8,686 nucleotides of DNA from Candidatus Methanophagales archaeon (GCA_030617585.1 JAUWVD010000038.1:1-8686), one strand, 5' to 3'. Positions 1-5,791 are shown, counted from the stretch's first letter. Notes: generated from the sequence alone by a model not told the origin. Made by a program: numbers and translations.

Positions 1-1478
1 GCTTTTAAGTAATAAATCAGTGTTTCCTCCAATGATAGCCACCGGCGTGATAATTCTGTGTGATGTTTCTTTTAGAAAGTGTTCTCTTAGTCTATAAGCC
101 TCTTTTACCTTCTCCTCCGCCTGCTTGCGCTCGGTGATGTCTGTGCCAATTATCATAACCATATCACCAAGTGGGACGAAGCGGGCGTAGATGAACTGAC
201 CGAAAATATTGAGAAACTCAAATTCGACTGGCTCTCTGCTTTGAAAAACTTGTCGGATGATTTCGTCATGCTGATCCCGGTATTCGGGCATTATAAAATC
301 GGAGATTTTTGCACCAATCATATCTTCACGCTTAATAGTAGGATGGACATGATTGGCGTAGTAAATGGTCGTCTCACGGTCCACGACACGGATAAAATCG
401 GGAATGTTTTCAAGCAATGCTCTGTTTCGCGCATCCAATACCCGCAGCGCATCCTCCGCCTGCATCCGCTCCGTGATGTCCTCACCTGAAAACAAAACTC
501 CGACTGTCTGACTGTTTTTGTCTCTAATCACCGTGTTGTGAAACACAATTATTCTTTCCTCTCCATCCTTCGTTAATAATGTATTCTCATAGTATTCAAC
601 TGGCTCAATATCTCCAGCCATCAGTTTGCCAAAGACGCCTCTTATTTCGCCTCGTATTCTTTGGGGAACTAGGGTGTCAAACCAGTTCCTACCGATAAGT
701 TCTTCCTCTTTGTAACCCAGTATTTCACAGCCCTTCTTGTTAATCCGACTTATCTTTTCATCGGCATCCAGTATCGCCAGCATCACCCCAGCTATATTCA
801 GATATTCTTCTGCCCATTCTTTTTCTCTTCTCAAATATTCGGTCGTTTTCGCCAATTCCGCGGTTCGTTCTTCCACTCGCAGTTCCAGTTCGTCATGTGC
901 CTTTTGCAGTTTATTCTTAGCACGATTACGTTCAGCCGATTGCGCACCCAGCCTTGCAATAACTCCCACTATCTGAAACAATAAACTCGAATAATTCTTG
1001 ACTTTCTCTTCTTCCACCACGCGCATTCTCTTCGCTTCTTTTACCAGCAGTTCCGGGTCTATGTTTATCTCCTCAGCTATTCGCCTGATTTCGGTTAATT
1101 GCTCCTCGGAGAACCTCTGTGGTATGAATTGACCTGCAAACATAGTTCCTTTGTGCTCAATCCCAATGATAATCGGGGCGACAAAATGAGCACAATGAGC
1201 GAAGCAATACATGATTGTCGGCTTTTTTAACGCGGGTGCCTTCTCACTCATCTCTTTAAACGATAGAAGACAGCGCCGTTTCCCTTCTTCCGTTGATTGT
1301 ATCAGGGAACAAAAACCAGTTGGATAACTGAAACGAGTTAACGGCTCGCCGTCAGGCGAAGAGATAACAGAAGAAATGCCAGTAGTTTTTGCAATGCTGT
1401 CCTGAATAGCTTGAAGCTCATCAAGGTCTATGAGTTCCGGCAGCGATAACGAGTTCCCCTTTTTTGTTTTTTTCTCAT
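1..1478 (-). CDS. PocR-PAS-PAS sensor histidine kinase, C-terminus beyond window, 5' end apparently frameshifted
   Basis: Predicted cytoplasmic sensor kinase; no membrane segment is seen in the part present. Reading the minus strand, the order is: PocR-type ligand domain (about 1440-1030, opening PELIDLDELQ, with four Cys codons at 1311, 1272, 1206 and 1194); a charged coiled-coil linker with VEERTAEL (about 1020-810); PAS1 (about 804-470) ending in DITER; PAS2 (about 430-130) ending in TDITERKQ; then the start of a HisKA dimerisation domain with H-box SHRIITP, phospho-acceptor His codon 60-58. The ATPase domain would lie left of the window. PocR domains are predicted to bind small organic ligands (family knowledge). 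The frame is open from 1494 down to 1 but has no ATG, GTG or TTG ahead of the PocR domain; the first in-frame ATG (1251) would cut that domain in half. The only suitable ATG (1478) is one frame off, just before A7 and A6 runs. I therefore give 1478 as a frameshift-corrected start. It probably follows the 222-residue gene in one transcript. Confidence 0.85.
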
Positions 1479-1484
1479 TTTTAT

Positions 1485-1519
1485 AACCACAAGATTACAC
1501 GGATTTTCACACGATTTTT
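1485..1519. repeat. Dispersed intergenic repeat, copy A
   Basis: The plus strand carries a TTACACGGATTT core in a CACAAGATTACACGGATTTT context. It matches 11 of 12 bases of the core at 5742-5753 (TTACACTGATTT). It lies between the 222-residue gene and the sensor kinase, and the TGA stop of the former (1509-1507) is inside it. The look is that of short 'CGCAGATTACAC(A)GATT' repeats that I recall scattered between genes in many environmental genomes; that resemblance is from memory. Confidence 0.45.
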
Positions 1520-2175
1520 CTTTTTACCCCCGTACTCTTTTTACTAAAAGAGAGCTCTTTTTGGAGCTGTTTCTTATATTTCACCACTTCTTCTTTCTTC
1601 TTTACTTCTATCACCTCAATATCCTTTGGAAGCATAGCGACCACATTATGCAATGCACCAAGAAAAACAATGCCGGTCTCGCCTTCTTTTAGCGTTTCAT
1701 CTATCATTTTTACTATATATTCGTCCCGTTGCCTCAACAATCGCTCTTTATACAGGGTATACTTTATATAATGTAATAACCGTTTTATAAACGACTTAGT
1801 TTGTGCCATCTTGACTACAAAGTCACGTTCCTTCTTTACAATATTTATATCCTCTGTCTTCATTATGGTTGCACCTCTCTCGACCAGATTATAGACCAGG
1901 AGATAGTTTTTACTGCCGCTATCAGCAGCCATTTTTACTATCTTCATACCTAACTCGCCGTCTGCAACCAGTCCATCCTGGTATATCTTGAAGCCCTTAA
2001 CATCTAAGAAACGGAAATAGTCAGATACGGAATCCCAGAAATCGGAGATTGCCTTTTTATGCAGTTCCCACTTCTCCGCTCCATACTGCACAATAATCCT
2101 TTTCTCTATTTCAGAAGCTACGCTACCGAAATCTGCACTCGTGTGTATTATAGGGACATAAATCACTTTTTTCAT
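1507..2175 (-). CDS. Uncharacterised 222-residue protein (possible TraB/ChaN-like fold)
   Basis: I do not recognise a named family. The protein opens with a beta-strand-like segment ending in a histidine (VIYVPIIHT, His11). A charged helical middle follows, including a basic stretch rich in Lys/Arg (about residues 115-155). Then comes a second strand with a histidine (GIVFLGALHNV, His176), and the tail is strongly Lys/Glu-rich. Paired strand-His elements at the N-terminus and near the C-terminus, the second preceded by Gly-Ala-Leu, recall TraB/Tiki- or ChaN-type proteins, but this is only a motif-level analogy. There is no signal peptide or membrane helix. The ATG at 2175 fits a leaderless or very short-leader transcript, with an AT-rich TATA candidate about 30 bp upstream (2201-2212) and no Shine-Dalgarno. 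It is probably co-transcribed with the downstream sensor kinase and is divergent from the DUF2124 gene. Its last codons and stop lie in a dispersed repeat. Confidence 0.85.
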   Translation of the reverse strand: MKKVIYVPIIHTSADFGSVASEIEKRIIVQYGAEKWELHKKAISDFWDSVSDYFRFLDVKGFKIYQDGLVADGELGMKIVKMAADSGSKNYLLVYNLVERGATIMKTEDINIVKKERDFVVKMAQTKSFIKRLLHYIKYTLYKERLLRQRDEYIVKMIDETLKEGETGIVFLGALHNVVAMLPKDIEVIEVKKKEEVVKYKKQLQKELSFSKKSTGVKRKIV

Positions 2176-2200
2176 TTATATTATCACTTAAAAATAGAAA

Positions 2201-2212
2201 GATATAAAATAA
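2201..2212 (-). promoter_or_regulatory. TATA-type promoter of the 222-residue gene
   Basis: The minus strand reads TTATTTTATATC, centred about 30 bp before the ATG at 2175. This places transcription start within a few bases of the start codon (leaderless). It sits between two TTATCACT direct repeats (2181-2188 and 2214-2221). Confidence 0.45.
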
Positions 2213-2225
2213 CTTATCACTCAAG

Positions 2226-2234
2226 TATATAAAA
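2226..2234 (+). promoter_or_regulatory. TATA box of the DUF2124 gene
   Basis: TATATAAAA on the plus strand puts the expected start of transcription near 2254-2258. A strong Shine-Dalgarno, AAGGAGGT (2252-2259), lies 11 bases before the ATG at 2271. That spacing would put the Shine-Dalgarno almost at the transcript's 5' end, so the true start site may be slightly upstream of this estimate. Confidence 0.5.
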
Positions 2235-2270
2235 GGGTAAATGACTCTTATAAGGAGGTAAAAAGGGAAT

Positions 2271-2747
2271 ATGGAAAAGAAGAGGGGAATAGTAGGCTTT
2301 ACAGGAACGTTTCGAGAGCGTATGGCGGATACAAAGGAAGGATCCAAGGTAGTATTTACGGGCTCGGTAGCAGTATGCTCACCATTTATCGAATTGCTCG
2401 CTTATACAGTGAGGGATAGAGGTTTTGATATGTTGTATGTGCCGAAAGCAAATGCAAAGGAGGCAAGAAAGATAAGGGAGATAGAGAACATAGGTTACAG
2501 CGTTGTAGATGAAAAGGGCGATCCGAAAAACCCTGATGCGATTGTTGTGCTTGGTGGATTAGCGATGCCTAAGTTCGGATGTCCGCCAGAGGATGTCAAT
2601 CAGATGATTGAAAGTATATCAAGCGATAAGAGGCCGAAGATCTTTGGCGTGGGGTTCATGAACATATTCGAGAAAGCAGGCTGGGATAAGAAGATAGATT
2701 TCGATACGGTGATAGACATAACGATGGAGACAGTAGTGGTCAAATAG
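2271..2747 (+). CDS. DUF2124 family protein
   Basis: A 158-residue soluble protein that I assign to DUF2124, a family of unknown function found mainly in methanogenic archaea. It looks like a small alpha/beta (Rossmann-like) protein. Visible elements are VVFTGSVAVCSPFIELLAYTVR (about 27-48, shown for location), a strand-turn DMLYVPKANAKEARK (about 53-67) and a hydrophobic strand with glycines, AIVVLGGLAMPKFGCP (about 91-106). A final FGVGFMNIFEKAGW (about 125-138) follows. The two Cys-Pro-containing turns (CSPF, GCPP) are notable, but no catalytic role can be read from them. The start is supported by AAGGAGGT upstream and by a TATA box. It is a single-gene unit: divergent from the 222-residue gene on its left and convergent with tRNA-Gly, whose 3' end is 4 bp beyond the stop codon. 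The family call is from recognition of sequence style and context and was not checked by profile search. Confidence 0.85.
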   Translation: MEKKRGIVGFTGTFRERMADTKEGSKVVFTGSVAVCSPFIELLAYTVRDRGFDMLYVPKANAKEARKIREIENIGYSVVDEKGDPKNPDAIVVLGGLAMPKFGCPPEDVNQMIESISSDKRPKIFGVGFMNIFEKAGWDKKIDFDTVIDITMETVVVK

Positions 2748-2785
2748 ATATTGCGCCGACCGGGATTTGGACCCGGGTTATAGGC

Positions 2786-2804
2786 TTTTTGCCCATCTTT
2801 TTTT
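2786..2804 (+). terminator. Candidate oligo-T terminator of the DUF2124 transcript
   Basis: T5 (2786-2790) and T7 (2798-2804) occur on the plus strand 39-57 bases after the DUF2124 stop. Archaeal RNA polymerase terminates at oligo-T. On the opposite strand the same bases are the A-rich 3' part of the tRNA-Gly intron, so the intron may double as terminator for the convergent gene. Confidence 0.35.
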
Positions 2805-2857
2805 ATGTTTCAAATGATTATTCTTCCCTTTGAAGGAAGAACGAATGAACGTTAGGT
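2787..2857 (-). other. tRNA-Gly intron with canonical bulge-helix-bulge motif (position 37/38)
   Basis: The exon-intron junctions form the archaeal splice motif. The anticodon stem TAGGC/GCCTA is stacked on a 4-bp central helix, TTGC (positions 32-35) with GCAA from the intron end, flanked by 3-nt bulges CAA on the 5' side and AAA on the 3' side. Cutting after the second base of each bulge gives exons ending CCA and starting AGCC. The inner helix is weak (CC/GG, then mismatches). The intron also contains a strong hairpin, 8 bp with TTCTTCC and GGAAGAA arms plus one U-G pair around a 5-nt loop (about 2842-2822). The tRNA splicing endonuclease would remove the intron. Confidence 0.88.
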
Positions 2858-2918
2858 TGGCAAGCCTATGTGATACCAAGCTACACTACCGGCGCATGTT
2901 TTCTATTTTATTATATTT

Positions 2919-2926
2919 TATTATAT
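2919..2926 (-). promoter_or_regulatory. Possible TATA box of tRNA-Gly
   Basis: The minus strand reads ATATAATA preceded by GG, centred about 27 bp before the tRNA 5' end. It lies in the short gap after the beta-CASP stop codon. The tRNA could therefore have its own promoter as well as read-through from the eS1-aCPSF2 unit. Confidence 0.45.
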
Positions 2927-2927
2927 C

Positions 2928-4181
2928 CTATTCTATAATATACTCCTCTCCTAGTTTAGGTGCTATTGCCTCACATCCGATATTATCTCTCGCCCATGCT
3001 GCAAACTCGTTGGTATGTTCTCCATGAACCATGAACACGACCTCAGTGCCATTCTTGCAAAATCGTGACACCAAATCCTTCAGCTCGGAATCACCTGCAT
3101 GTGCTGAGAAGTCATATTGCTCAACACTTGCACTTACTTTCACCACCTTGCCATCTACTTCCACATGACCGTCCTCTATTAATCGCCTACCGTTCGTCCC
3201 TTCTATTTGATAGCCCGTGAGCAGCACTTTGCTCTTAGGATCTTTGTGTATCTTCTTCAGATAATAGAGCACGGGTCCACCATTAAGCATTCCCGCAGTG
3301 GTGACAATTACAGAGGGTTCAGAAAAAATGTTCTTCCGCCTCGTCATGTTTACAAACTGTGCATTATTAAATGCATCATTCAATGCTTTCGCGTTTTTCA
3401 AGAACGAGGGATGATTCTTGAACAGACGGAATACTCCTAGACCCATACCATCTACATATGGCGTAATACCATATGAATGCAGAATCATCACGACCTCCTG
3501 TGTCCTGCCAACCGCAAAACAGGGCACAATCACATTACCTCCAGAAGCTAAAGTTTCCTTAATAGAGTCTATGAACTCATGCTCCATTTCCTGCCGGTCT
3601 CTATGCTCTTTATTGTAATATGTGCTCTCTAGGAGTAAGATGTCGGAAGCGGGAAACTCAGAAGGGGCAGCGCTTTTCATTAATCTTGTCTCAGCCATTC
3701 TTATGTCTCCAGTGTAAAACAAGCTGATATCCTCACTCGCTTTTCGCAGATACGTTGCTGAACTCCCCGGTATGTGCCCGGCATTAAATAATTCGAACTC
3801 ATAATCTGAGCCATTTAATGCTACCCGCTCACCATAAGCGACTGTGCGCGTATGCTCATCCATTTTTCTGATGTCCTCTTCGTCAAAGAATGCAAATCCC
3901 TGATCCTTACCTACTTTTATTGTGTCTCTACCCAAAAGGATAGTTAAATCCCTTGTCACAGAGGTCATATACACATTAGGTACCATCAAACTCGGGACCA
4001 TGCCTGAATGGTCGAGATGAGCATGTGAAACAATAACAGCCTCAGGCGAGATATTCCCACTATTTAAAGGTACCTCTGGCGGGTCTGAGGGCCGCATCCC
4101 ATAATCTAAGAGGACTCTATCATCCACTAATATTGCAGAACGTCCTACCTCGTTGCAGCCGCCGAGAAATTTTAATTTCAT
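2928..4181 (-). CDS. Metallo-beta-lactamase/beta-CASP RNA nuclease, aCPSF2-like
   Basis: A cytoplasmic zinc-dependent RNA endo/exonuclease of the archaeal CPSF/RNase J superfamily (RNA 3'-end processing and turnover). It has 417 residues. The metal-binding and catalytic motifs are all present: Asp26 (LLDYG), HAHLDH at 53-58, His136 in GHIPGS, Asp159 in TGDI, motif A Glu185 (LLLEST), motif B His361 (FSAHAGD) and motif C His386 (VHGEH). The beta-CASP insert lies roughly between residues 190 and 350, and TGYQIEGTNGRR (about 323-334) is typical. There is no N-terminal KH region, so this is not aCPSF1/FttA, the general termination nuclease; aCPSF2 is the better match. The start ATG is 10 bases after the eS1 stop, with only a weak GAAGGTT ahead of it, so it probably depends on coupling to eS1 translation. 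It leads into tRNA-Gly. Confidence 0.93.
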   Translation of the reverse strand: MKLKFLGGCNEVGRSAILVDDRVLLDYGMRPSDPPEVPLNSGNISPEAVIVSHAHLDHSGMVPSLMVPNVYMTSVTRDLTILLGRDTIKVGKDQGFAFFDEEDIRKMDEHTRTVAYGERVALNGSDYEFELFNAGHIPGSSATYLRKASEDISLFYTGDIRMAETRLMKSAAPSEFPASDILLLESTYYNKEHRDRQEMEHEFIDSIKETLASGGNVIVPCFAVGRTQEVVMILHSYGITPYVDGMGLGVFRLFKNHPSFLKNAKALNDAFNNAQFVNMTRRKNIFSEPSVIVTTAGMLNGGPVLYYLKKIHKDPKSKVLLTGYQIEGTNGRRLIEDGHVEVDGKVVKVSASVEQYDFSAHAGDSELKDLVSRFCKNGTEVVFMVHGEHTNEFAAWARDNIGCEAIAPKLGEEYIIE

Positions 4182-4191
4182 TTTAGTTTAA

Positions 4192-4788
4192 TTAACCTTC
4201 TTTACTCTGCACTGGAGCTAAGCCCCTTTCCGTTTTAGTTATCTCCACTCTCCGCACAGGGTATACCTTCTTCGCAACCTTGTATATATCTGCCGAGAGT
4301 TTACCAAGTATTATCTCCTGTATATATTTGTTAAGTTCTAAGCTACTGGCTCTATTTTTAATTTCCTCAGCCATTATCTTCCGTATCTGCTTTATCTGTG
4401 CTTCACTTGCTTTCTTTAGCGTAAAACAGGATGATTTTACACGAATGGTCTCGCCATCCTTTGTCAGAACATCCACATTAGACTCGATTTTCGAGCTCCT
4501 CTTCCGCGCTAAACTACGTAGATAGCCACCATTTACCTTATGCCCAATGAATCGTGTATGAGCGTTTTTATGCTCGACTTCAGAAATTTCAAATATTAAT
4601 TTCAAATTTGAATTCTTTATCAGCTTACCTGTGAGGTCACCCACAGTCATTTCCACTCTTCTACCTATTAACTTGGCGGGATCATCTGCCACCGTATCCC
4701 CTGCTGTCACATCGCCAAACATCTTCGGTGCTACTACCGTGTACCACTCTTTTGATTTCCACTTATCTTTCAGTCTTTTCTTCGCCAG
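4192..4788 (-). CDS. rps3ae: Ribosomal protein eS1 (S3Ae), apparent CUG start
   Basis: Small-subunit protein eS1 (old name S3Ae, archaeal/eukaryotic specific), sited near the mRNA exit and platform region of the 30S subunit. The body from MFGDVTAGDTVADDP through the YPVRRVEI region is typical. The first ATG (4722) is inside the conserved N-terminus: upstream in the same frame the sequence reads AKKRLKDKWKSKEWYTVVAPK, matching the start expected of this family. In-frame stop TGA is at 4797-4795, and the only plausible initiator between it and the body is CTG at 4788-4786, immediately followed by Ala-Lys-Lys. AAGGAG (4805-4800) lies 11 bases upstream. This start gives 198 residues, a normal length for archaeal eS1. 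It is the first gene of a likely unit with the beta-CASP nuclease, driven by a TATA box inside the end of purQ. Confidence 0.92.
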   Translation of the reverse strand: MAKKRLKDKWKSKEWYTVVAPKMFGDVTAGDTVADDPAKLIGRRVEMTVGDLTGKLIKNSNLKLIFEISEVEHKNAHTRFIGHKVNGGYLRSLARKRSSKIESNVDVLTKDGETIRVKSSCFTLKKASEAQIKQIRKIMAEEIKNRASSLELNKYIQEIILGKLSADIYKVAKKVYPVRRVEITKTERGLAPVQSKEG

Positions 4789-4805
4789 TTGTACTCACAC
4801 TCCTT
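4786..4805 (-). promoter_or_regulatory. Shine-Dalgarno and CUG initiation region of eS1
   Basis: AAGGAG at 4805-4800 and an 11-nt spacer precede the CTG at 4788. A GTG at 4798 lies too close to the Shine-Dalgarno and in another frame (GTG AGT ACA ACT...), closing at a TAA after 11 codons. A +1 slip from that frame at ACA-A would also enter the eS1 frame. CUG initiation is the simpler reading. Confidence 0.55.
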
Positions 4806-4838
4806 CTTTTCTTTTCTTTCTTATTAAGAATGAAATCA

Positions 4839-5687
4839 TCATATATAAGCCTTCCTACTAAGGTAATTCAATACCGCTTCAAATATAGCTTTCCCATCCC
4901 CGTATGCACCCCTTCCTTCTTCTCCCCCCTTCGCTCTTCTTGACCATTCAGAATCTAAATAGGCATAAAAAGCCCTTTCCGGATGCGGCATCAAGCCCAA
5001 TATATTCCCCCTTGGGTCACATATCCCTGCGATATTATCTACCGAACCGTTAGGATTCCAGGGATATGAGGCATAACCTCCTTCAGGGTCAATATAGCGG
5101 AATACAATCTGATCGTTCTCCTCCAGAAGCTGTAGATACGCCTCTCGCCTTTTCTCGCTGATGAAAAACTTACCCTCTGCATGTGCGCAAGGCATCTTCA
5201 TGATACGCCCTTTCTCTATCCCATTCGTGAAAACACAGTTCCCACGATTTTCCTGTCTCAGGTATACCGATCTGCATTCAAAGCGAGCGGAATCGTTTGT
5301 TGTCAATGCTGCCTGCTGCAGCCCTATTTTTTCATCTGCTAATCCCGGCAGTAACCCCATTTCCACTAATACCTGAAATCCATTACATATCCCCAAGATA
5401 GGTTTACCATCGCGTATAAAATCGTCTATCTCTTCACCTAATGTACCTCTTATCCGCGCAGCCAGTATTGCCCCGGCGCGTATATAATCGCCGGAAGAAA
5501 AGCCACCTGGTATCACTAACAGATCATAATTCTTTAGTTTCCTCTTCTCTCGCTCTTTTACAGCACCTATCAATTGTTTCAAGTGCACAATCTCTGCCGC
5601 TGCACCTAGCCGCTTAAAAGAGCGAAAAGTCTCAAGCTCGCAATTCGTTCCTTCTATCCGCAATACGCATATTCTCGCTGGCATCAT
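4839..5687 (-). CDS. purQ: Phosphoribosylformylglycinamidine synthase subunit PurQ (glutamine amidotransferase)
   Basis: The class I glutaminase subunit that feeds ammonia to PurL in step four of purine synthesis (FGAR to FGAM), cytoplasmic. N-terminal ICVLRIEGTNCE (about 6-17) is a PurQ signature. The oxyanion-loop region GGFSSGDYIRAGAI lies at 61-74, the nucleophile is Cys101 in LGICNGFQ, and the His235/Glu237 pair is in MPHPERA. NPNGS and IAGI (about 211-222) are also typical of PurQ. At 282 residues it is of the longer archaeal/bacterial type, compared with the roughly 220-230-residue short form. Start is the ATG pair at 5687; no Shine-Dalgarno is seen, so the transcript may be leaderless. 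A perfect TTTATATA (5702-5695) is only about 12 bp from the start, too close for a normal start site; an AT-rich stretch at 5719-5731 is better placed. No purL or purS is in the window. Confidence 0.96.
   Translation of the reverse strand: MMPARICVLRIEGTNCELETFRSFKRLGAAAEIVHLKQLIGAVKEREKRKLKNYDLLVIPGGFSSGDYIRAGAILAARIRGTLGEEIDDFIRDGKPILGICNGFQVLVEMGLLPGLADEKIGLQQAALTTNDSARFECRSVYLRQENRGNCVFTNGIEKGRIMKMPCAHAEGKFFISEKRREAYLQLLEENDQIVFRYIDPEGGYASYPWNPNGSVDNIAGICDPRGNILGLMPHPERAFYAYLDSEWSRRAKGGEEGRGAYGDGKAIFEAVLNYLSRKAYI
4842..4849 (-). promoter_or_regulatory. TATA box of the eS1 unit, inside the 3' end of purQ
   Basis: The minus strand reads CTTATATA, overlapping the last purQ codons (Ala-Tyr-Ile-stop). 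Transcription would start near 4819, leaving a leader of about 30 nt that contains AAGGAG. This fits a separate promoter for the ribosomal-protein gene, independent of purQ. Confidence 0.6.
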
Positions 5688-5731
5688 TTAATTGTATATA
5701 AAGTATAACTTCCATCCATAAATTTAATTTA

Positions 5732-5791
5732 GGACGCAGAGTTACACTGATTTATTTAACTTGACATTGTTGATCAATATAATCTGCGTCA
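5732..5791. repeat. Dispersed intergenic repeat, copy B, forming an imperfect palindrome
   Basis: Arms GACGCAGA (5733-5740) and TCTGCGTC (5783-5790) are perfect inverted repeats. Allowing a one-base bulge, pairing extends inward: TTACACTGAT on the left against a right arm that reads, in reverse complement, TTATATTGAT. The loop is about 20 nt and AT-rich. The right arm contains the TGA stop of the NUDIX gene (5791-5789). The left half shares the TTACAC-GATTT core with 1495-1506. It could act as a hairpin at the end of the NUDIX transcript. Confidence 0.6.

Larger units (their letters stand above)
2752..2895 (-). tRNA. tRNA-Gly (anticodon GCC) with a 71-nt intron
   Basis: A complete cloverleaf can be folded on the minus strand. 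Acceptor is GCGCCGG (2895-2889) against TCGGCGC (2759-2753), with one G-U at the base. The D arm is GTGT / TCAC with loop AGCTTGGTA, keeping A14, G18G19 and A21. Anticodon stem is TAGGC / GCCTA around loop TTGCCA-A with anticodon GCC (2861-2859). The variable loop is 4 nt (TAAC), the T stem CCGGG / CCCGG, and the discriminator A73 (2752); CCA is not encoded. Mature length is 73 nt. The loop is split after position 37 by an intron at 2857-2787. Overall it resembles archaeal tRNA-Gly(GCC). The T loop reads TCCAAAT, so position 55 is C instead of the near-universal U. The 5' end is 32 bp after the beta-CASP gene, in the same direction. Confidence 0.93.

Noticed and set aside
241..976. Plus-strand open frames opposite the sensor kinase
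   Set aside because: The minus strand encodes continuous PAS domains here; the plus-strand proteins are composition artefacts.
2123..2347. Minus-strand 74-codon open frame across the divergent promoter
   Set aside because: It spans both TATA elements and the starts of two good genes, and its hydrophobic run comes from AT-rich intergenic sequence.
2583..2590. GCCAGAG-like sequence as the 5' half of a tRNA matching the 8046-8070 fragment
   Set aside because: It lies inside the DUF2124 coding region, more than 5 kb away, with no D arm or anticodon arm following.
2830..3027. Plus-strand 65-codon open frame across the tRNA and the end of the nuclease gene
   Set aside because: It overlaps the tRNA and the 3' end of the beta-CASP gene on the opposite strand, and its protein has no family character.
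4720..4722. ATG at 4722 as the eS1 start
   Set aside because: It would remove about 22 conserved N-terminal residues encoded in frame just upstream.
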